DNA of 64,000 bases. Source: Desulfocurvus vexinensis DSM 17965 (GTDB lineage Bacteria > Desulfobacterota > Desulfovibrionia > Desulfovibrionales > Desulfovibrionaceae). The notes beneath the pieces are model-generated. The model was not told the DNA's origin. It saw only the letters and a list, made by a program, of their open reading frames with translations, and ran no database searches. The DNA is taken from contig NZ_KI912583.1 of NCBI RefSeq assembly GCF_000519125.1, positions 69,614-133,613 on the forward strand, read 5' to 3'. Both the position numbers and the translations under genes were made by a program. Of this stretch, positions 8,048 to 16,469 are shown one piece after another (the stretch's first letter is position 1; each line of letters starts with the position of its first letter).

Positions 8048-8218
8048 ATGCAGGATCAGGTACTGAAAGTTCTGGAAGAGGCGGGCAAGCCCCTGCGCCC
8101 CGGCGACATCGCCAAGGCCCTGGGCGCGGATGCCAAGGACGTGTCCAAGGCCATCGACGCCCTGAAAAAGGCCGGAAAGATCAACTCGCCCAAGCGCTGC
8201 TTCTACGCCCCGGCCTAG
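8048..8218 (+). CDS. 56-aa winged-helix DNA-binding protein
   Basis: A complete 56-residue gene with AAGGAG eight bases before the ATG. The sequence reads as one compact winged helix: QVLKVLEEAGKPLRPGDIAKAL, then a recognition helix KDVSKAIDALKKAGKI and a short wing SPKRCFYAP. Such minimal DNA-binding proteins are, from memory, common in Desulfovibrio genomes and carry no ligand domain. Its promoter carries a palindrome, so autoregulation is plausible. A strong hairpin at 8358-8394 follows. The DNA target is unknown. Confidence 0.75.
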   Translation: MQDQVLKVLEEAGKPLRPGDIAKALGADAKDVSKAIDALKKAGKINSPKRCFYAPA

Positions 8219-8357
8219 GCGCGACGCGACGGCAGCAGCGGCGCGTGGCGCCCGCCCAGGGGCCGACGCCGGACCCCGGGCGGAGGCTGGGCGCCCACCC
8301 GATGCCAGCCCGCACCACGGCCCCGGGAGGGGCTTGACGCCCCGAGCCCGAAAACGC

Positions 8358-8394
8358 CAAGGCCCGCACCCCATGCATTGGGGTGCGGGCCTTG
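8358..8394. terminator. Strong bidirectional hairpin
   Basis: Perfect 15-bp arms (8358-8372 and 8380-8394, CAAGGCCCGCACCCC and complement) flank a 7-nt loop. It lies between the convergent winged-helix gene and cheW. Confidence 0.65.
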
Positions 8395-8469
8395 CCCTGT
8401 CTGGTGCCCGGGCCACCCGGCGGGCGCCCTGCACGGGGCGCGGGACGCGGGCGGTCGCCGGGCGCCCGC

Positions 8470-8955
8470 CTAGACCGCCTGCCCCAGCAGGCGCTGTTCC
8501 TTGGTGGAAAGCAGGCTGTCCATGTCCAGCAGGATGAGCAGGCGGTCCTCCAGCTTGCCCACGCCGCTGATGTAGTCGGACTCGATGCCCGCCACCACGG
8601 GCGGCGGCGGCTCGATGGTGTTGCGCGGCAGGCGCAGCACCTCGGACACGCTGTCCACCACGAACCCGGTGACCACGCCGTTCATGTCGATGACGATGAT
8701 CCGCGTGCGGCTGTCGTGGTCCTTGCGCTCCAGGCCGAAGCGCTTGCGCATGTCGATGATGGGGATGACCCTGCCGCGCAGGTTGACCACGCCCTCCACG
8801 AAGTCCGGCGCGCTGGGCACGCGGGTCATCTCCATGGAGCGCACGATCTCCTGGACCTTCAGGATCTCCACGCCGAATTCCTCGCCGCCGATGGAAAAGG
8901 TGACAAGCTGGAGCTGATCGCTCACGCCGTCGCCGAACTGGGTCGGCCTGCTCAT
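8470..8955 (-). CDS. cheW: Chemotaxis coupling protein CheW
   Basis: 161 aa, the usual CheW size. LQLVTFSIGGEEFGVEI begins the domain, VPSAPDFVEGVVNLRGRVIPIID is the signature coupling segment, and GFVVDSVSEVLRL lies further on. It links chemoreceptors to the kinase CheA at the inner membrane. The start at 8955 has GGGGGAGA upstream; an open frame to 9162 runs into the neighbouring comM remnant and is not used. No cheA is in the window, but a chemoreceptor begins at 62937. Confidence 0.93.
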   Translation of the reverse strand: MSRPTQFGDGVSDQLQLVTFSIGGEEFGVEILKVQEIVRSMEMTRVPSAPDFVEGVVNLRGRVIPIIDMRKRFGLERKDHDSRTRIIVIDMNGVVTGFVVDSVSEVLRLPRNTIEPPPPVVAGIESDYISGVGKLEDRLLILLDMDSLLSTKEQRLLGQAV

Positions 8956-9046
8956 GGTCTCCCCCGTATTTCGCGTTGTGCTCCCGGTATTCCAGGCTCC
9001 ACGGTAGCGCATTGCCCCGGCGCGCGCAACAGGGGGCCGCACGGCC

Positions 9047-9946
9047 CTACATCCGGCGGTCCAGGGTCCGGCAGTTGACGGCCTCGGCCAGGTGGGCGGC
9101 GCCGATGGCCTGCGCGCCTTCCAGGTCGGCGATGGTCCGGGCGATGCGCAGGATGCGCACATAGGCCCGGGCGGACAGGCCCAGGGTCTGCACGGCGCGG
9201 CGCAAAAAGTCGTGCTCCGTGCCGCCCAGGGCGCAGTGCTCCTCCAGCAGGGCGCCGGAAAGGGCCGCGTTGGTCATGCCCGCAGAGCCCGGGGCGCCCG
9301 GGGCGGCCGCGTAGCGTGCGGCCTGCACGGCGCGGGCCGCCCCGATGCGCGCGCGCATGGTCGCCGAGTCCACCCCGCCCGAGGTCTGGCGCAGGTCGTC
9401 GTAGGGCACGGCGGGCACCTCCACGTGCAGGTCGATGCGGTCCATGAGCGGGCCGGACACGCGGCCCCGGTAGCGTAGCACGTCTTCGGCGCGGCAGATG
9501 CACTGGTGGCGCGGGTCGCCGTAGTGCCCGCAGGGGCAGGGGTTCATGGCCGCCACGAGCATCAGGTCCGCCGGGTAGGTCAGGGTCATGGCGGCGCGCG
9601 AGATGGTCACCCGCCCGGCCTCCAGGGGCTGGCGCAGCACTTCGAGCACGCTTTTCTTGAACTCGGGCAGCTCGTCCAGGAAGAGCACCCCGCGATGGGC
9701 CAGGCTGACCTCGCCCGGGCGCGGGTAGGCCCCGCCGCCGATGAGCCCGGCGTCGGAAATGGTATGATGCGGGCTGCGGAAGGGCCGCGCCACCTTCAGG
9801 GCCTCGCCGTCCAGCAGCCCGGCCACGGAGTAGACCTTGGTCACCTCCAGGGCCTCCTCGAAGCACAGCGGCGGCAGCACCGAGGGGATGCGGCTGGCGA
9901 GCATGGTCTTGCCCGAGCCGGGCGGGCCGATGAACAGCAGGTTGTG
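9047..9946 (-). pseudogene. comM: comM (yifB) 3' part, separated from its start by an insertion
   Basis: This holds the C-terminal two thirds of a Mg-chelatase-like AAA+ protein, the ComM/YifB family involved in branch migration during natural transformation. It resumes at the Walker A sequence ([14 protein letters not shown]) and includes the Walker B region [20 protein letters not shown] with its cysteines, and the C-terminal Mg-chelatase domain ending CRTLDRRM. The 5' part is at 16712-17367 on the same strand. Joining the two at the shared 11-bp repeat gives one uninterrupted 514-codon frame. As it stands this part has no start codon or promoter of its own. Confidence 0.9.
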
Positions 9947-9960
9947 TTACATTTATTTTT
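9936..9960. other. Left attachment site (attL)
   Basis: The 11-bp core (9936-9946) is shared with the right end. The element-side arm GTTGTGTTACATTTATTTTT (9941-9960) is a near-perfect inverted copy of the right-end arm. The host side, CCGATGAACAGCAGG, belongs to the Walker A region of comM. Confidence 0.75.
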
Positions 9961-9976
9961 CAACTATAGTCTGCTC

Positions 9977-11596
9977 ATGAAGAACAAAAAACCCCAAGCT
10001 TACAGCTACATACGAATGTCGACTGAAATCCAGCTAAAGGGCGATAGTTTAAGACGTCAACTTGAAGCAACCCGCACATACGCTCAAGGGCGGGGGTTGG
10101 AACTAGACGAAGAACTCACCGACATTGGTAAATCAGGATACACGCAAGACAACCTTGAAACAGGCGCATTGGGCAAGTTCATGGAACTCGTCCGCATCGG
10201 GGAAATACCTGCTGGCTCATTTTTGATTATTGAAAGCCTTGACCGGCTGTCCCGGGCAAAACCGCTTTCGGCTTTTCGGTTGTTCAGTGAAATAGTCGAA
10301 CATGGATTAACCATTGTTACACTCCATGACAAACAAGAATACACTGAAGAAAGCCTGAACAGGGACCACGGGTCTTTATTTGTTTCACTAGGATCAATGA
10401 TCCGCGCCCATGAAGAGTCGGCAATAAAATCTGAAAGGTTAACCCGAGTATGGCGTGAAAAGCAGCGTCAGGCTCGTGAAAACAAAAAACCGGTGACAAG
10501 CAAGGCTCCCGCATGGCTTTCGTTGTCTGATGATAAACTTCATTATGTGCTAATGCCTACTCGTTCAGAAGTCATACAACAGGTTTTTGATGATGCTATT
10601 TCCGGTTTGGGCAAAAGAAGGATCGCTATTCAGCTTAACGAAGCTGGGGTAAAACCTTGGGGAAAATCAAACGGGTGGCAACCTAGCTACATTGCTAAAA
10701 TTTTAACTAATCCAGCCACATATGGTCGTTATCAGCCAATGACTGGGAAGCACCCTAACCGTGTGCCTCTCGGTGAGCCGATTGACGGTTACTTCCCTCC
10801 TGCGATCAACCGGGAAACTTTTGATTTGGCTCAAGTGATTATCGACAAACGGCGGGTCCAAGGCGTGGCGGGCAGAAGGGGTGCAACGTTCGGAAATCTT
10901 TTTTCAAAAGTTGTTTTTTGCGCAGTGTGTGGCGGTAGAATGCGTTTCCGTGATAAGGGCACCCCTCCAAAAGGGCAAAAATATCTTGTCTGTGATGGAA
11001 AACTCCGTGGTCTGGGCTGCACTCACAACACCTATCATCGATATGGTTTTTTAGAAAAAAATATGTTGAATGGGCTTTTTCGTGAAATTGACTTAGCAAG
11101 TATTGTAAGAGAAAATGAACTACGCCCGGACTTGAAAATTGAACGTGATTTAGTTTCATTTAAGATAAAGGAAAAAACAACACAAGCGGAACTACTATTA
11201 GAGTCATTTGATGCAGACTCGATTGAAGTTGTAAAAGAAAAAATAACTGCTCTTCATTTAGAAATATCTGAACTAAAAAAACGTAAGTTACAACTTTCAA
11301 AAAGTATCCGTGAACAAGAACATCATACACCAATAGAAGAAAGACTAAATCACATTGAAAAGTTACGCCATAAAATGGCATCCTCAAATGACAATGAACT
11401 ATATAAAATCCGCGCAGCCATTGCTCAAGAAATCCGGCAAGTTGTTCAACGGATTGTCTTCAAGCCAGACGGCTCCTTGACGGCATATATCGGCGGTGAG
11501 GGAACATGTATACCTGATGCAGATGGGGCTATGTATGCATATGATGTTCGAAAAGGCCGAAAGGAATGGATGCGATTTGCGTTAAAAAATGACTAG
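9977..11596 (+). CDS. Large serine recombinase (site-specific integrase)
   Basis: 539 aa. The N-terminal resolvase domain has the nucleophile Ser15 in YIRMSTE and the downstream ESLDRLSR motif. A PF07508-type recombinase domain follows (RSEVIQQVFDDAISGLGKRRIA...). A zinc ribbon has CAVCGG near residue 315 and a second cysteine pair ending near 348. A long coiled coil rich in Lys and Glu lies about 390-460, as needed for synapsis control in large serine integrases. Its gene starts only 30 bp inside the left end, the usual place for the integrase of such elements, and it most likely catalysed the comM insertion. It is low in G+C and clearly foreign. Confidence 0.92.
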   Translation: MKNKKPQAYSYIRMSTEIQLKGDSLRRQLEATRTYAQGRGLELDEELTDIGKSGYTQDNLETGALGKFMELVRIGEIPAGSFLIIESLDRLSRAKPLSAFRLFSEIVEHGLTIVTLHDKQEYTEESLNRDHGSLFVSLGSMIRAHEESAIKSERLTRVWREKQRQARENKKPVTSKAPAWLSLSDDKLHYVLMPTRSEVIQQVFDDAISGLGKRRIAIQLNEAGVKPWGKSNGWQPSYIAKILTNPATYGRYQPMTGKHPNRVPLGEPIDGYFPPAINRETFDLAQVIIDKRRVQGVAGRRGATFGNLFSKVVFCAVCGGRMRFRDKGTPPKGQKYLVCDGKLRGLGCTHNTYHRYGFLEKNMLNGLFREIDLASIVRENELRPDLKIERDLVSFKIKEKTTQAELLLESFDADSIEVVKEKITALHLEISELKKRKLQLSKSIREQEHHTPIEERLNHIEKLRHKMASSNDNELYKIRAAIAQEIRQVVQRIVFKPDGSLTAYIGGEGTCIPDADGAMYAYDVRKGRKEWMRFALKND

Positions 11597-11754
11597 TGTG
11601 CAACTTGACTTGTTCTGCTGACCACCAATGTGGTAGGCCTATCTGTAAAAACCGGCTAAATTTTCCGCAGAAAGGCCCTTGAGGCGTTCAACCCTCCTTG
11701 CCCTGTGCGGGAAATGGCTTTTCTTAGCCTCTTCCAATCTTCACCATCTAGCTA

Positions 11755-13293
11755 TCACACCAGTTCTTCAGGGGCAAGATACTGCGGCAACAAGCTTCTT
11801 CTCTCATCATCCGACTTCACGCCCGGCAGCTCTTCAAAGAGAAAGTGCAGATATCGCAATGGTTCCAGTCCATTGGCCTTCGCCGTCTCGACCAAGCTGT
11901 ACAAGGCCGCGCTTGCTGCAGCGCCTCTGGGTGAACCTGAAAAGAGCCAGTTCTTCCGACCAACCGCAAAGGGACGGATGGCGTTTTCGGCCAAATTGTT
12001 ATCTGGCAGCAAGATTCCGTCTTCAAGATACGTTTCAACTCGTTCCCACTGTCCCAAGGCATAGGCTATAGCCCGCCCGAGAAGGCTTTTGGGCGGCGTG
12101 GGCTGTCCCCGCTCCAGAAGCAAGGCCTTTATGGTGTCCATGATCTGACGGGACTGGTTCTGACGCATGGCCTGGATGCGATCCGCATCAAAGCCCGCTT
12201 GCCGGGCCTGTTTTTCCAGGCCGTAGAGTTGAGCAATAAGATCGACCACCTCCTGAGCCGTGCCGCGTTTCTTTGTCCCGGCCTTGAGCACGTCCATGAA
12301 TTTGCGTCGCACGTGCGCCATGCAGCCCACATGGATGATGCCCTCCCGCTCTCCCAGTGCGTTGTACCCCGCATAACCGTCGGTTTGCAGGTAGCCTGAA
12401 AAATCGCGCACCAACTCCTCGGCAATCTTGCCGGAACGCGAGGGCGAATAATGAAAGAGTACGCCGGGTTTTCCAGGAGGTCCGCCTCGGGCGAGCCACA
12501 TATACGATTTGCTCGTGTTCTTCCGGCCAGGTTCTTTCAACACCTGCACCGTGGTTTCATCCAGATTCAAGACCGGCCCAGACAGAATCTCTTCGTGCAG
12601 AAGGCCCATGATCGGCTCACAAGCCTCGGCGACCCGCAGAGCCCAGCCGCACATGGTGCTCCGGGAAACATCCAGGCCCAACCTGGCGAACATGCGCTCT
12701 TGGCGATAAAACGGCAGCCCGTCCACAAACTTGGAAGCCAGGACATAGGCCAGGAGACCAGGTGTGGCGATGCCCTTGGGAATTACCTGCGGCGGCATAG
12801 GGGCTATCTTCACGGTGGGGCTGTCGTCCTCCACGCCCTCGCACTCGCGGCAGGCGTACTTGGGCCGGACGTGGCGCACCACCTGAATCTTTGCCGGAAT
12901 GAAGTCCACCTTTTCGCTGACCTCTTCACCGATGCGGGTCAAAGGAGAGCCGCAGGGGCACGTCTTGTCCTCTTCAGGCAGGTCGTGAACAACTTCCACA
13001 CGGGGGAAAGTTGGCGGAATGGGACGCCGACCTCTCTTCCTGCGGGTATGGCTGGGCACGGCGACGGTGCTGTCGTCGGCTTTCAGAAACTCAGCAGCAA
13101 CAGCCTCCGCCTCGTCAAACAACGAATACTGCCGTTCATTGGCATTGGGCTTGGCTCGACGTTCCGAAGTCGCCGCATGAATGACGGCCTTGAGCCACCG
13201 GACCTGCTCCTGCAACTCGGAAATGTATTCGTCCCGGTCGGCAAGGATGGCTTTCAAAGCCTTGGGATCATTTGGCAGGACTGCGTTGCTCAT
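11755..13293 (-). CDS. tnpC: IS66-family transposase TnpC
   Basis: 512 aa, full length. An N-terminal coiled-coil region and a zinc-finger-like CPCGS and CRECE precede the DDE core. The catalytic Asp is in LNLDETTV, the second in LQTDGYAGY, and the Glu in DNNLAENAIRPF, followed by the family hallmark GRKNWLFSGSPRGA. It should cut and join the IS ends. It is the last gene of the tnpABC operon, 43 bp after tnpB. Confidence 0.95.
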   Translation of the reverse strand: MSNAVLPNDPKALKAILADRDEYISELQEQVRWLKAVIHAATSERRAKPNANERQYSLFDEAEAVAAEFLKADDSTVAVPSHTRRKRGRRPIPPTFPRVEVVHDLPEEDKTCPCGSPLTRIGEEVSEKVDFIPAKIQVVRHVRPKYACRECEGVEDDSPTVKIAPMPPQVIPKGIATPGLLAYVLASKFVDGLPFYRQERMFARLGLDVSRSTMCGWALRVAEACEPIMGLLHEEILSGPVLNLDETTVQVLKEPGRKNTSKSYMWLARGGPPGKPGVLFHYSPSRSGKIAEELVRDFSGYLQTDGYAGYNALGEREGIIHVGCMAHVRRKFMDVLKAGTKKRGTAQEVVDLIAQLYGLEKQARQAGFDADRIQAMRQNQSRQIMDTIKALLLERGQPTPPKSLLGRAIAYALGQWERVETYLEDGILLPDNNLAENAIRPFAVGRKNWLFSGSPRGAAASAALYSLVETAKANGLEPLRYLHFLFEELPGVKSDDERRSLLPQYLAPEELV

Positions 13294-13336
13294 AGAGGTT
13301 TTTTACATATAATATACTGAAATGTAAAGATAATAG

Positions 13337-13687
13337 TCAAAAAATAGTCGAATATTTCAGACTCGGATGGCCCTGCATCCGCGTGGGGTCGAGTCCTTCA
13401 AGGAGCCACGAAAGCTCACGTGCCCCAAGCTCCAGGGCCTGCTCCCTGGACTCGGGCCAAAAGAAGCGATGCTTCTCCAACCGCTTCTGCCACAGACAAA
13501 ACCCGTTGCGATCCCAGTAGAGGATTTTGATGAGCGTCCGGCTTTTGTTGCAAAAGACGAACAGCTGCCCGCTGAAAACATCCATCTCTGGAAGACCGGC
13601 GACAAGGAGGGACAGGCCGTTGACGGCCTTGCGCAAATCAGTTGAGCCCAGCACGAGGTAGACCCGTGTGTTTGAATGCAGGATCAT
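13337..13687 (-). CDS. tnpB: IS66 accessory protein TnpB
   Basis: 116 aa with the conserved VYLVLGSTDLRKAVNGLS start and the FVFCNKSRTLIKILYWDRNGF core of the IS66 Orf2 family (PF05717). TnpB is needed with TnpA and TnpC for IS66 transposition, although its activity is not defined. Its start overlaps the tnpA stop by four bases, indicating coupled translation. Confidence 0.94.
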   Translation of the reverse strand: MILHSNTRVYLVLGSTDLRKAVNGLSLLVAGLPEMDVFSGQLFVFCNKSRTLIKILYWDRNGFCLWQKRLEKHRFFWPESREQALELGARELSWLLEGLDPTRMQGHPSLKYSTIF

Positions 13688-14028
13688 GCGAACCGGCCAA
13701 GGGTTTCAAGGAGCTTGACGAGGGTGCCCTGGCAAAAGTCGCCTGCCAGCTCTACCTGGTAGCCTGAAGCATGCAAAATGATCGGTTGCTGGATTTCCTT
13801 GACCGTGATCTGCTGAACCGGAATCGCAACGATGTCCGGCGTGTTGCCGGAAACATCTTCGCTTTGCTCTAGGAAACGCCGCTTCCAGTGATAAAACGCG
13901 CCTGCCGAAAGCTTATGTCTGCGGCAGTATTCGGCTTGCGTCAGCTTGCTCGCACGCCAACCATCGACATGCTTACGCCAAAAATCGGCTGAACGGTGCT
14001 TCTTCTGTTGTCGGGATGCCTTGGCCAT
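13684..14028 (-). CDS. tnpA: IS66 accessory protein TnpA
   Basis: 114 aa. The N-terminal helix-turn-helix region FWRKHVDGWRASKLTQAEYC, followed by HKLSAGAFYHWKRRF, matches the IS66 TnpA/IS3 OrfA-type DNA-binding domain. The C-terminal half is variable. GGAGGAG precedes the ATG at 14028. It is the first gene of the IS, about 75 bp from the right terminal repeat. Confidence 0.9.
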   Translation of the reverse strand: MAKASRQQKKHRSADFWRKHVDGWRASKLTQAEYCRRHKLSAGAFYHWKRRFLEQSEDVSGNTPDIVAIPVQQITVKEIQQPIILHASGYQVELAGDFCQGTLVKLLETLGRFA

Positions 14029-14105
14029 GAATTCTCCTCCTTGATCTGAAGGGCATCATGGCATTGATGGAGTGGTGCTGTAAGAAGGGGTTTATCGTGC
14101 GCTTA

Positions 14106-14583
14106 CCAATGTGACCGAAGCTTCAAAGATCAGCCGTGCGCCTTCCTCGCCGATGCGCTTGCGGAAATAGACCAAGTCTGTGGGGTCGCAGGGAAACTTC
14201 CACTGGAAATGCGTCTCGCCGCAGAACGCCTGGTAGTAGGGATTCTGAACCCAAGCCTCGATGACGCGTTCGTCACTCAGGTTCTCGAGTTGCTTGAGGA
14301 TCATGAGGCCGACCATGAGCCGGATGGGCTTTGCGGGGCGACCATGCTCGCTGTAGAGACCGGAAAACTCTTGCTCGAATCGCTCCCAGGGGATGCGCTT
14401 GCCCAACTGAAGCAGCGGATGCTTGGGGTTGAGCTGATCGATGAGGTCTTCGTAGAGGAAATTGCCCTTGTCCTTTCTGGCGGGTTTGGCCTTCATCATC
14501 CTTCCCGACCCGGCGACAGCGCGACCGGTTTCTTGCAGAATCACTGCAGTTTCTGGTCGACTATGTTGCATTGATAAGGACAT
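14106..14583 (-). pseudogene. IS5-type transposase, N-terminal fragment
   Basis: The intact N-terminal part has the DUF772-type region (PF05598) with GKRIPWERFEQEF, GRPAKPIRLMVGLMILK and WVQNPYYQAFCGE. Reading breaks off at IFEASVTL where the IS66 element begins; the catalytic DDE half is missing. The sequence on the far side of the IS66 element, read on, gives only a short unrelated tail and a stop, so the rest was probably already lost when the IS66 arrived. A start at 14583 is assumed. Confidence 0.75.
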
Positions 14584-15361
14584 TTTGTCAATTTCTTTCA
14601 GTGCATTGCGAGTTTTTCAGGGCCGACTAGATTTATGTGCAGCCAATTCAGATCGAGCATGCCCTCAATCCCTTGAGCCGGAGCCGCCTCCGCCATCCCT
14701 CTCGCCGTCGCCTGTGTGGATGACGACGCAAGCAAAGTCGAGATGGCAAGGCCGACCGGCCAAAGCCGGTCGCCCGAAGGGCTTGGCCTTGCTGTCTCGG
14801 CTGCTTGCGTCACGCTCGCGGAAAAAACGGCGGGAGGTGAAGAAATCCCTTCGCCGGAGCTTGCGCGTTGATCTGGGGGCGTCGTATGGTAGGTCATATC
14901 CGTTGGATAATTTGGTAATCAAAAGGAGGTATGACGCAACCAGGGCGCGTTCATAAGTTTTGACGAAGTCTAAACTGATGAACGCTTATAGTGGCACTAA
15001 CATGCCGTAACACCAAACACTTCTTCGCCGTTCATTTCCAAACGGCACGCTTTCACATCCAAACACCAGGCTGGAACACAGCACCCCCGCCGGACAAACG
15101 ACAGGTATCTAGAAATCTGTCGTTGTCGCAATTCCCCCACGGCCACCGCTTATGCGCAGGACGAACGAGCCTGCGTGGTGGCACCCTTTATTGAATGGAT
15201 TCTCAGGATTTTTCCTTCTGTGGGAAACGGACATTGATTTGTCCCGTGTCGGTTGTTGTGTGGCGCGTTCGCGCCATGGGCAGGTCATTTCCCGGCGAAC
15301 GGGAAAGGTCCGACCTGCTTTGTCCCGGGGCACTGCCCCGAACTTCATGAAGGAGATCCAT
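14584..15361. other. 778-bp gap inside the element, no confident gene
   Basis: Between the IS5-type fragment and the tyrosine recombinase gene I see no convincing protein gene. A highly basic 78-codon open frame (14720-14956, plus) and short minus frames overlap a folded palindrome at 14725-14811 and are probably by-products of it. A small perfect hairpin CGGGGCA-C-TGCCCCG (15326-15340) lies just before the recombinase ribosome site. The gap is intermediate in G+C, unlike both the host and the serine recombinase gene. Confidence 0.5.
14725..14811. repeat. Branched palindrome with two inner hairpins
   Basis: An outer stem pairs GACGCAAGCA (14725-14734) with TGCTTGCGTC (14802-14811). A second stem pairs GCAAGGCC (14746-14753) with GGCCTTGC (14785-14792). 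Inside are two separate hairpins, GACCGGC-CAAA-GCCGGTC (14754-14771) and GCCC-GAA-GGGC (14772-14782). The single strand could fold as a Y-shaped or cloverleaf structure. It does not match a tRNA. Possible roles are a single-strand recombination site, a transfer origin, or an RNA. Confidence 0.6.
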
Positions 15362-16318
15362 ATGAAATCCATCAGTCTGGTATGGGGCACGAACAAGGCA
15401 ACATTGTCCGGTCCGCGCTCGAAACAACATCGGGTCAGACAGAATGCCCGAGCCTTTGCCAAGCGGCTTCGCCGTGCGGGCTTTGGTGTTCAGAAATGGT
15501 CCAAGATTTCTAACAAACATTTTGCAGCGGTCGCCGCGCAGATGAAAGACGAAAACGTAGGGGACGGGCGCATTGCCGAAGTCTTTTCGGCGGCCCGTAC
15601 CCTGTGTGAGACCTATGGCAACGATAGCATCAGCCCGACCAATGACGTGTTCGGGGTGCGCCGTGGAACCATAGCCAATGCCAACAGCAAAGCGGTTGCC
15701 CCCGGTTTCGTGCAGGGGGCAATCGACAAGCTGGAAAACGAGCATGGTTATGAATACGGCCCCCGGTGCGCCGCTCAGATCCGTTTGCAATGGGAACTGG
15801 GGTTGCGCCGGGAAGAATCGGCCAAGGTCGATCTGGTCAGCGATTGGGATCGCCAAGGGCGCACCCTTCATGTCCAGTATGGGACGAAGGGGGGAAGGCC
15901 ACGGACGTTGGTCAACTTGTCAGACAGGCAGCAGGCTGCTCTGCAGAGCGCATTACTGTTTGTCAGCCTGTCGGACAGGCCGGGGATCCACAACCTGATG
16001 CCTGAAGGTATGGGGGACAAGTGGCAAGAAAAGTTGTCCTACGCGGCCAGGTTGTGCGGTTTCACCAAAAAGGAAAGCGGGTGGACCCTGCACAGCAATC
16101 GTCATGAACGATTCTACACCATGTACGTTGCCCATACGGGTTTCCAGCCACCGAATCAGCATGAATCCGTGGCAGCCTTCCAGCAAGCCGCCTACAACGC
16201 GGCAGGGGAAGAATGGCCCCGGCTCGATGCCGAAGCCCGTGATGAAATCGAAGTGACCGCAGGGAATTCCGCCGGACGGCGTGATGTATCCGATGCCTAC
16301 CTAGGCAGCAGTCAGTGA
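15362..16318 (+). CDS. Divergent tyrosine recombinase/integrase
   Basis: 318 aa, similar to the integrase-domain family PF12834/PF12835. An N-terminal SAM-like DNA-binding region is followed by a catalytic domain with Arg149 in LGLRREES, a basic beta hairpin GTKGGRPRTLVNL, an H-x-x-R box at His244-Arg247 (LHSNRHERF) and the likely nucleophile Tyr313 in DVSDAYLG. The usual second His of the GHS motif appears as Asn (AGNSAGRRDV). The start at 15362 has AAGGAG at 15349-15354; an ATG at 15347 lies before that site. The gene is followed directly by a terminator and two long hairpins. Confidence 0.75.
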   Translation: MKSISLVWGTNKATLSGPRSKQHRVRQNARAFAKRLRRAGFGVQKWSKISNKHFAAVAAQMKDENVGDGRIAEVFSAARTLCETYGNDSISPTNDVFGVRRGTIANANSKAVAPGFVQGAIDKLENEHGYEYGPRCAAQIRLQWELGLRREESAKVDLVSDWDRQGRTLHVQYGTKGGRPRTLVNLSDRQQAALQSALLFVSLSDRPGIHNLMPEGMGDKWQEKLSYAARLCGFTKKESGWTLHSNRHERFYTMYVAHTGFQPPNQHESVAAFQQAAYNAAGEEWPRLDAEARDEIEVTAGNSAGRRDVSDAYLGSSQ

Positions 16319-16323
16319 ATAGA

Positions 16324-16345
16324 CCCCGCTTCGGCGGGGTTTTTT
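16324..16345 (+). terminator. Intrinsic terminator of the tyrosine recombinase gene
   Basis: Stem CCCCGC-TTCG-GCGGGG (16324-16339) with a TTCG tetraloop is followed by six T residues (16340-16345). It begins five bases after the stop codon. A textbook rho-independent terminator. Confidence 0.9.
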
Positions 16346-16354
16346 GGGTCATGA

Positions 16355-16406
16355 GGTTCCAGGCAGGGCATAAATCAACTCGTTGATTTATGCCCTGCCT
16401 GGAACC
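16355..16406. repeat. Perfect 24-bp inverted repeat
   Basis: Arms 16355-16378 and 16383-16406 are exact complements (starting GGTTCCAGGCAGGG) with only CTCG between them. It is much longer than needed for a terminator, has no T-run, and lies nine bases after the recombinase terminator. The function is unknown. Confidence 0.85.
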
Positions 16407-16447
16407 GCCTTCCCACTCGTCGGCTTGGGGCCGACAAGCGGGAAGGC
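16407..16447. repeat. 18-bp imperfect inverted repeat, abutting the previous one
   Basis: Arms 16407-16424 and 16430-16447 (GCCTTCCC...GTCGGC) pair at 16 of 18 positions around TTGGG. It starts at the base after the 24-bp hairpin ends, so the two form a tandem hairpin array. Confidence 0.75.
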
Positions 16448-16469
16448 TTATGCGATAGATGAGCAAGGC

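Larger units (their letters stand above)
11633..14104 (-). mobile_element. IS66-family insertion sequence, complete
   Basis: It carries the three-gene tnpA-tnpB-tnpC set on the minus strand. The right terminus, read inward, is GTAAGCGCACGATAAACCCC, and the left terminus begins GTAGGCC. A 9-bp direct repeat ACCAATGTG (11624-11632 and 14105-14113) flanks it, consistent with the 8-bp target duplication typical of IS66; the exact end is ambiguous by one or two bases. The length of about 2.47 kb is normal for the family. All three frames are intact, so it may be active. The right flank is an IS5-type transposase gene. Confidence 0.85.

Noticed and set aside
14725..14811. Branched palindrome considered as a tRNA
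   Set aside because: No T-loop or D-loop consensus and no 7-bp acceptor arm with matching spacing.
14665..14956. Basic 78-codon plus-strand frame and an 85-codon minus-strand frame
   Set aside because: Both coincide with the branched palindrome; the minus frame needs a TTG start without a ribosome site. Kept only as a possibility in the palindrome entry.
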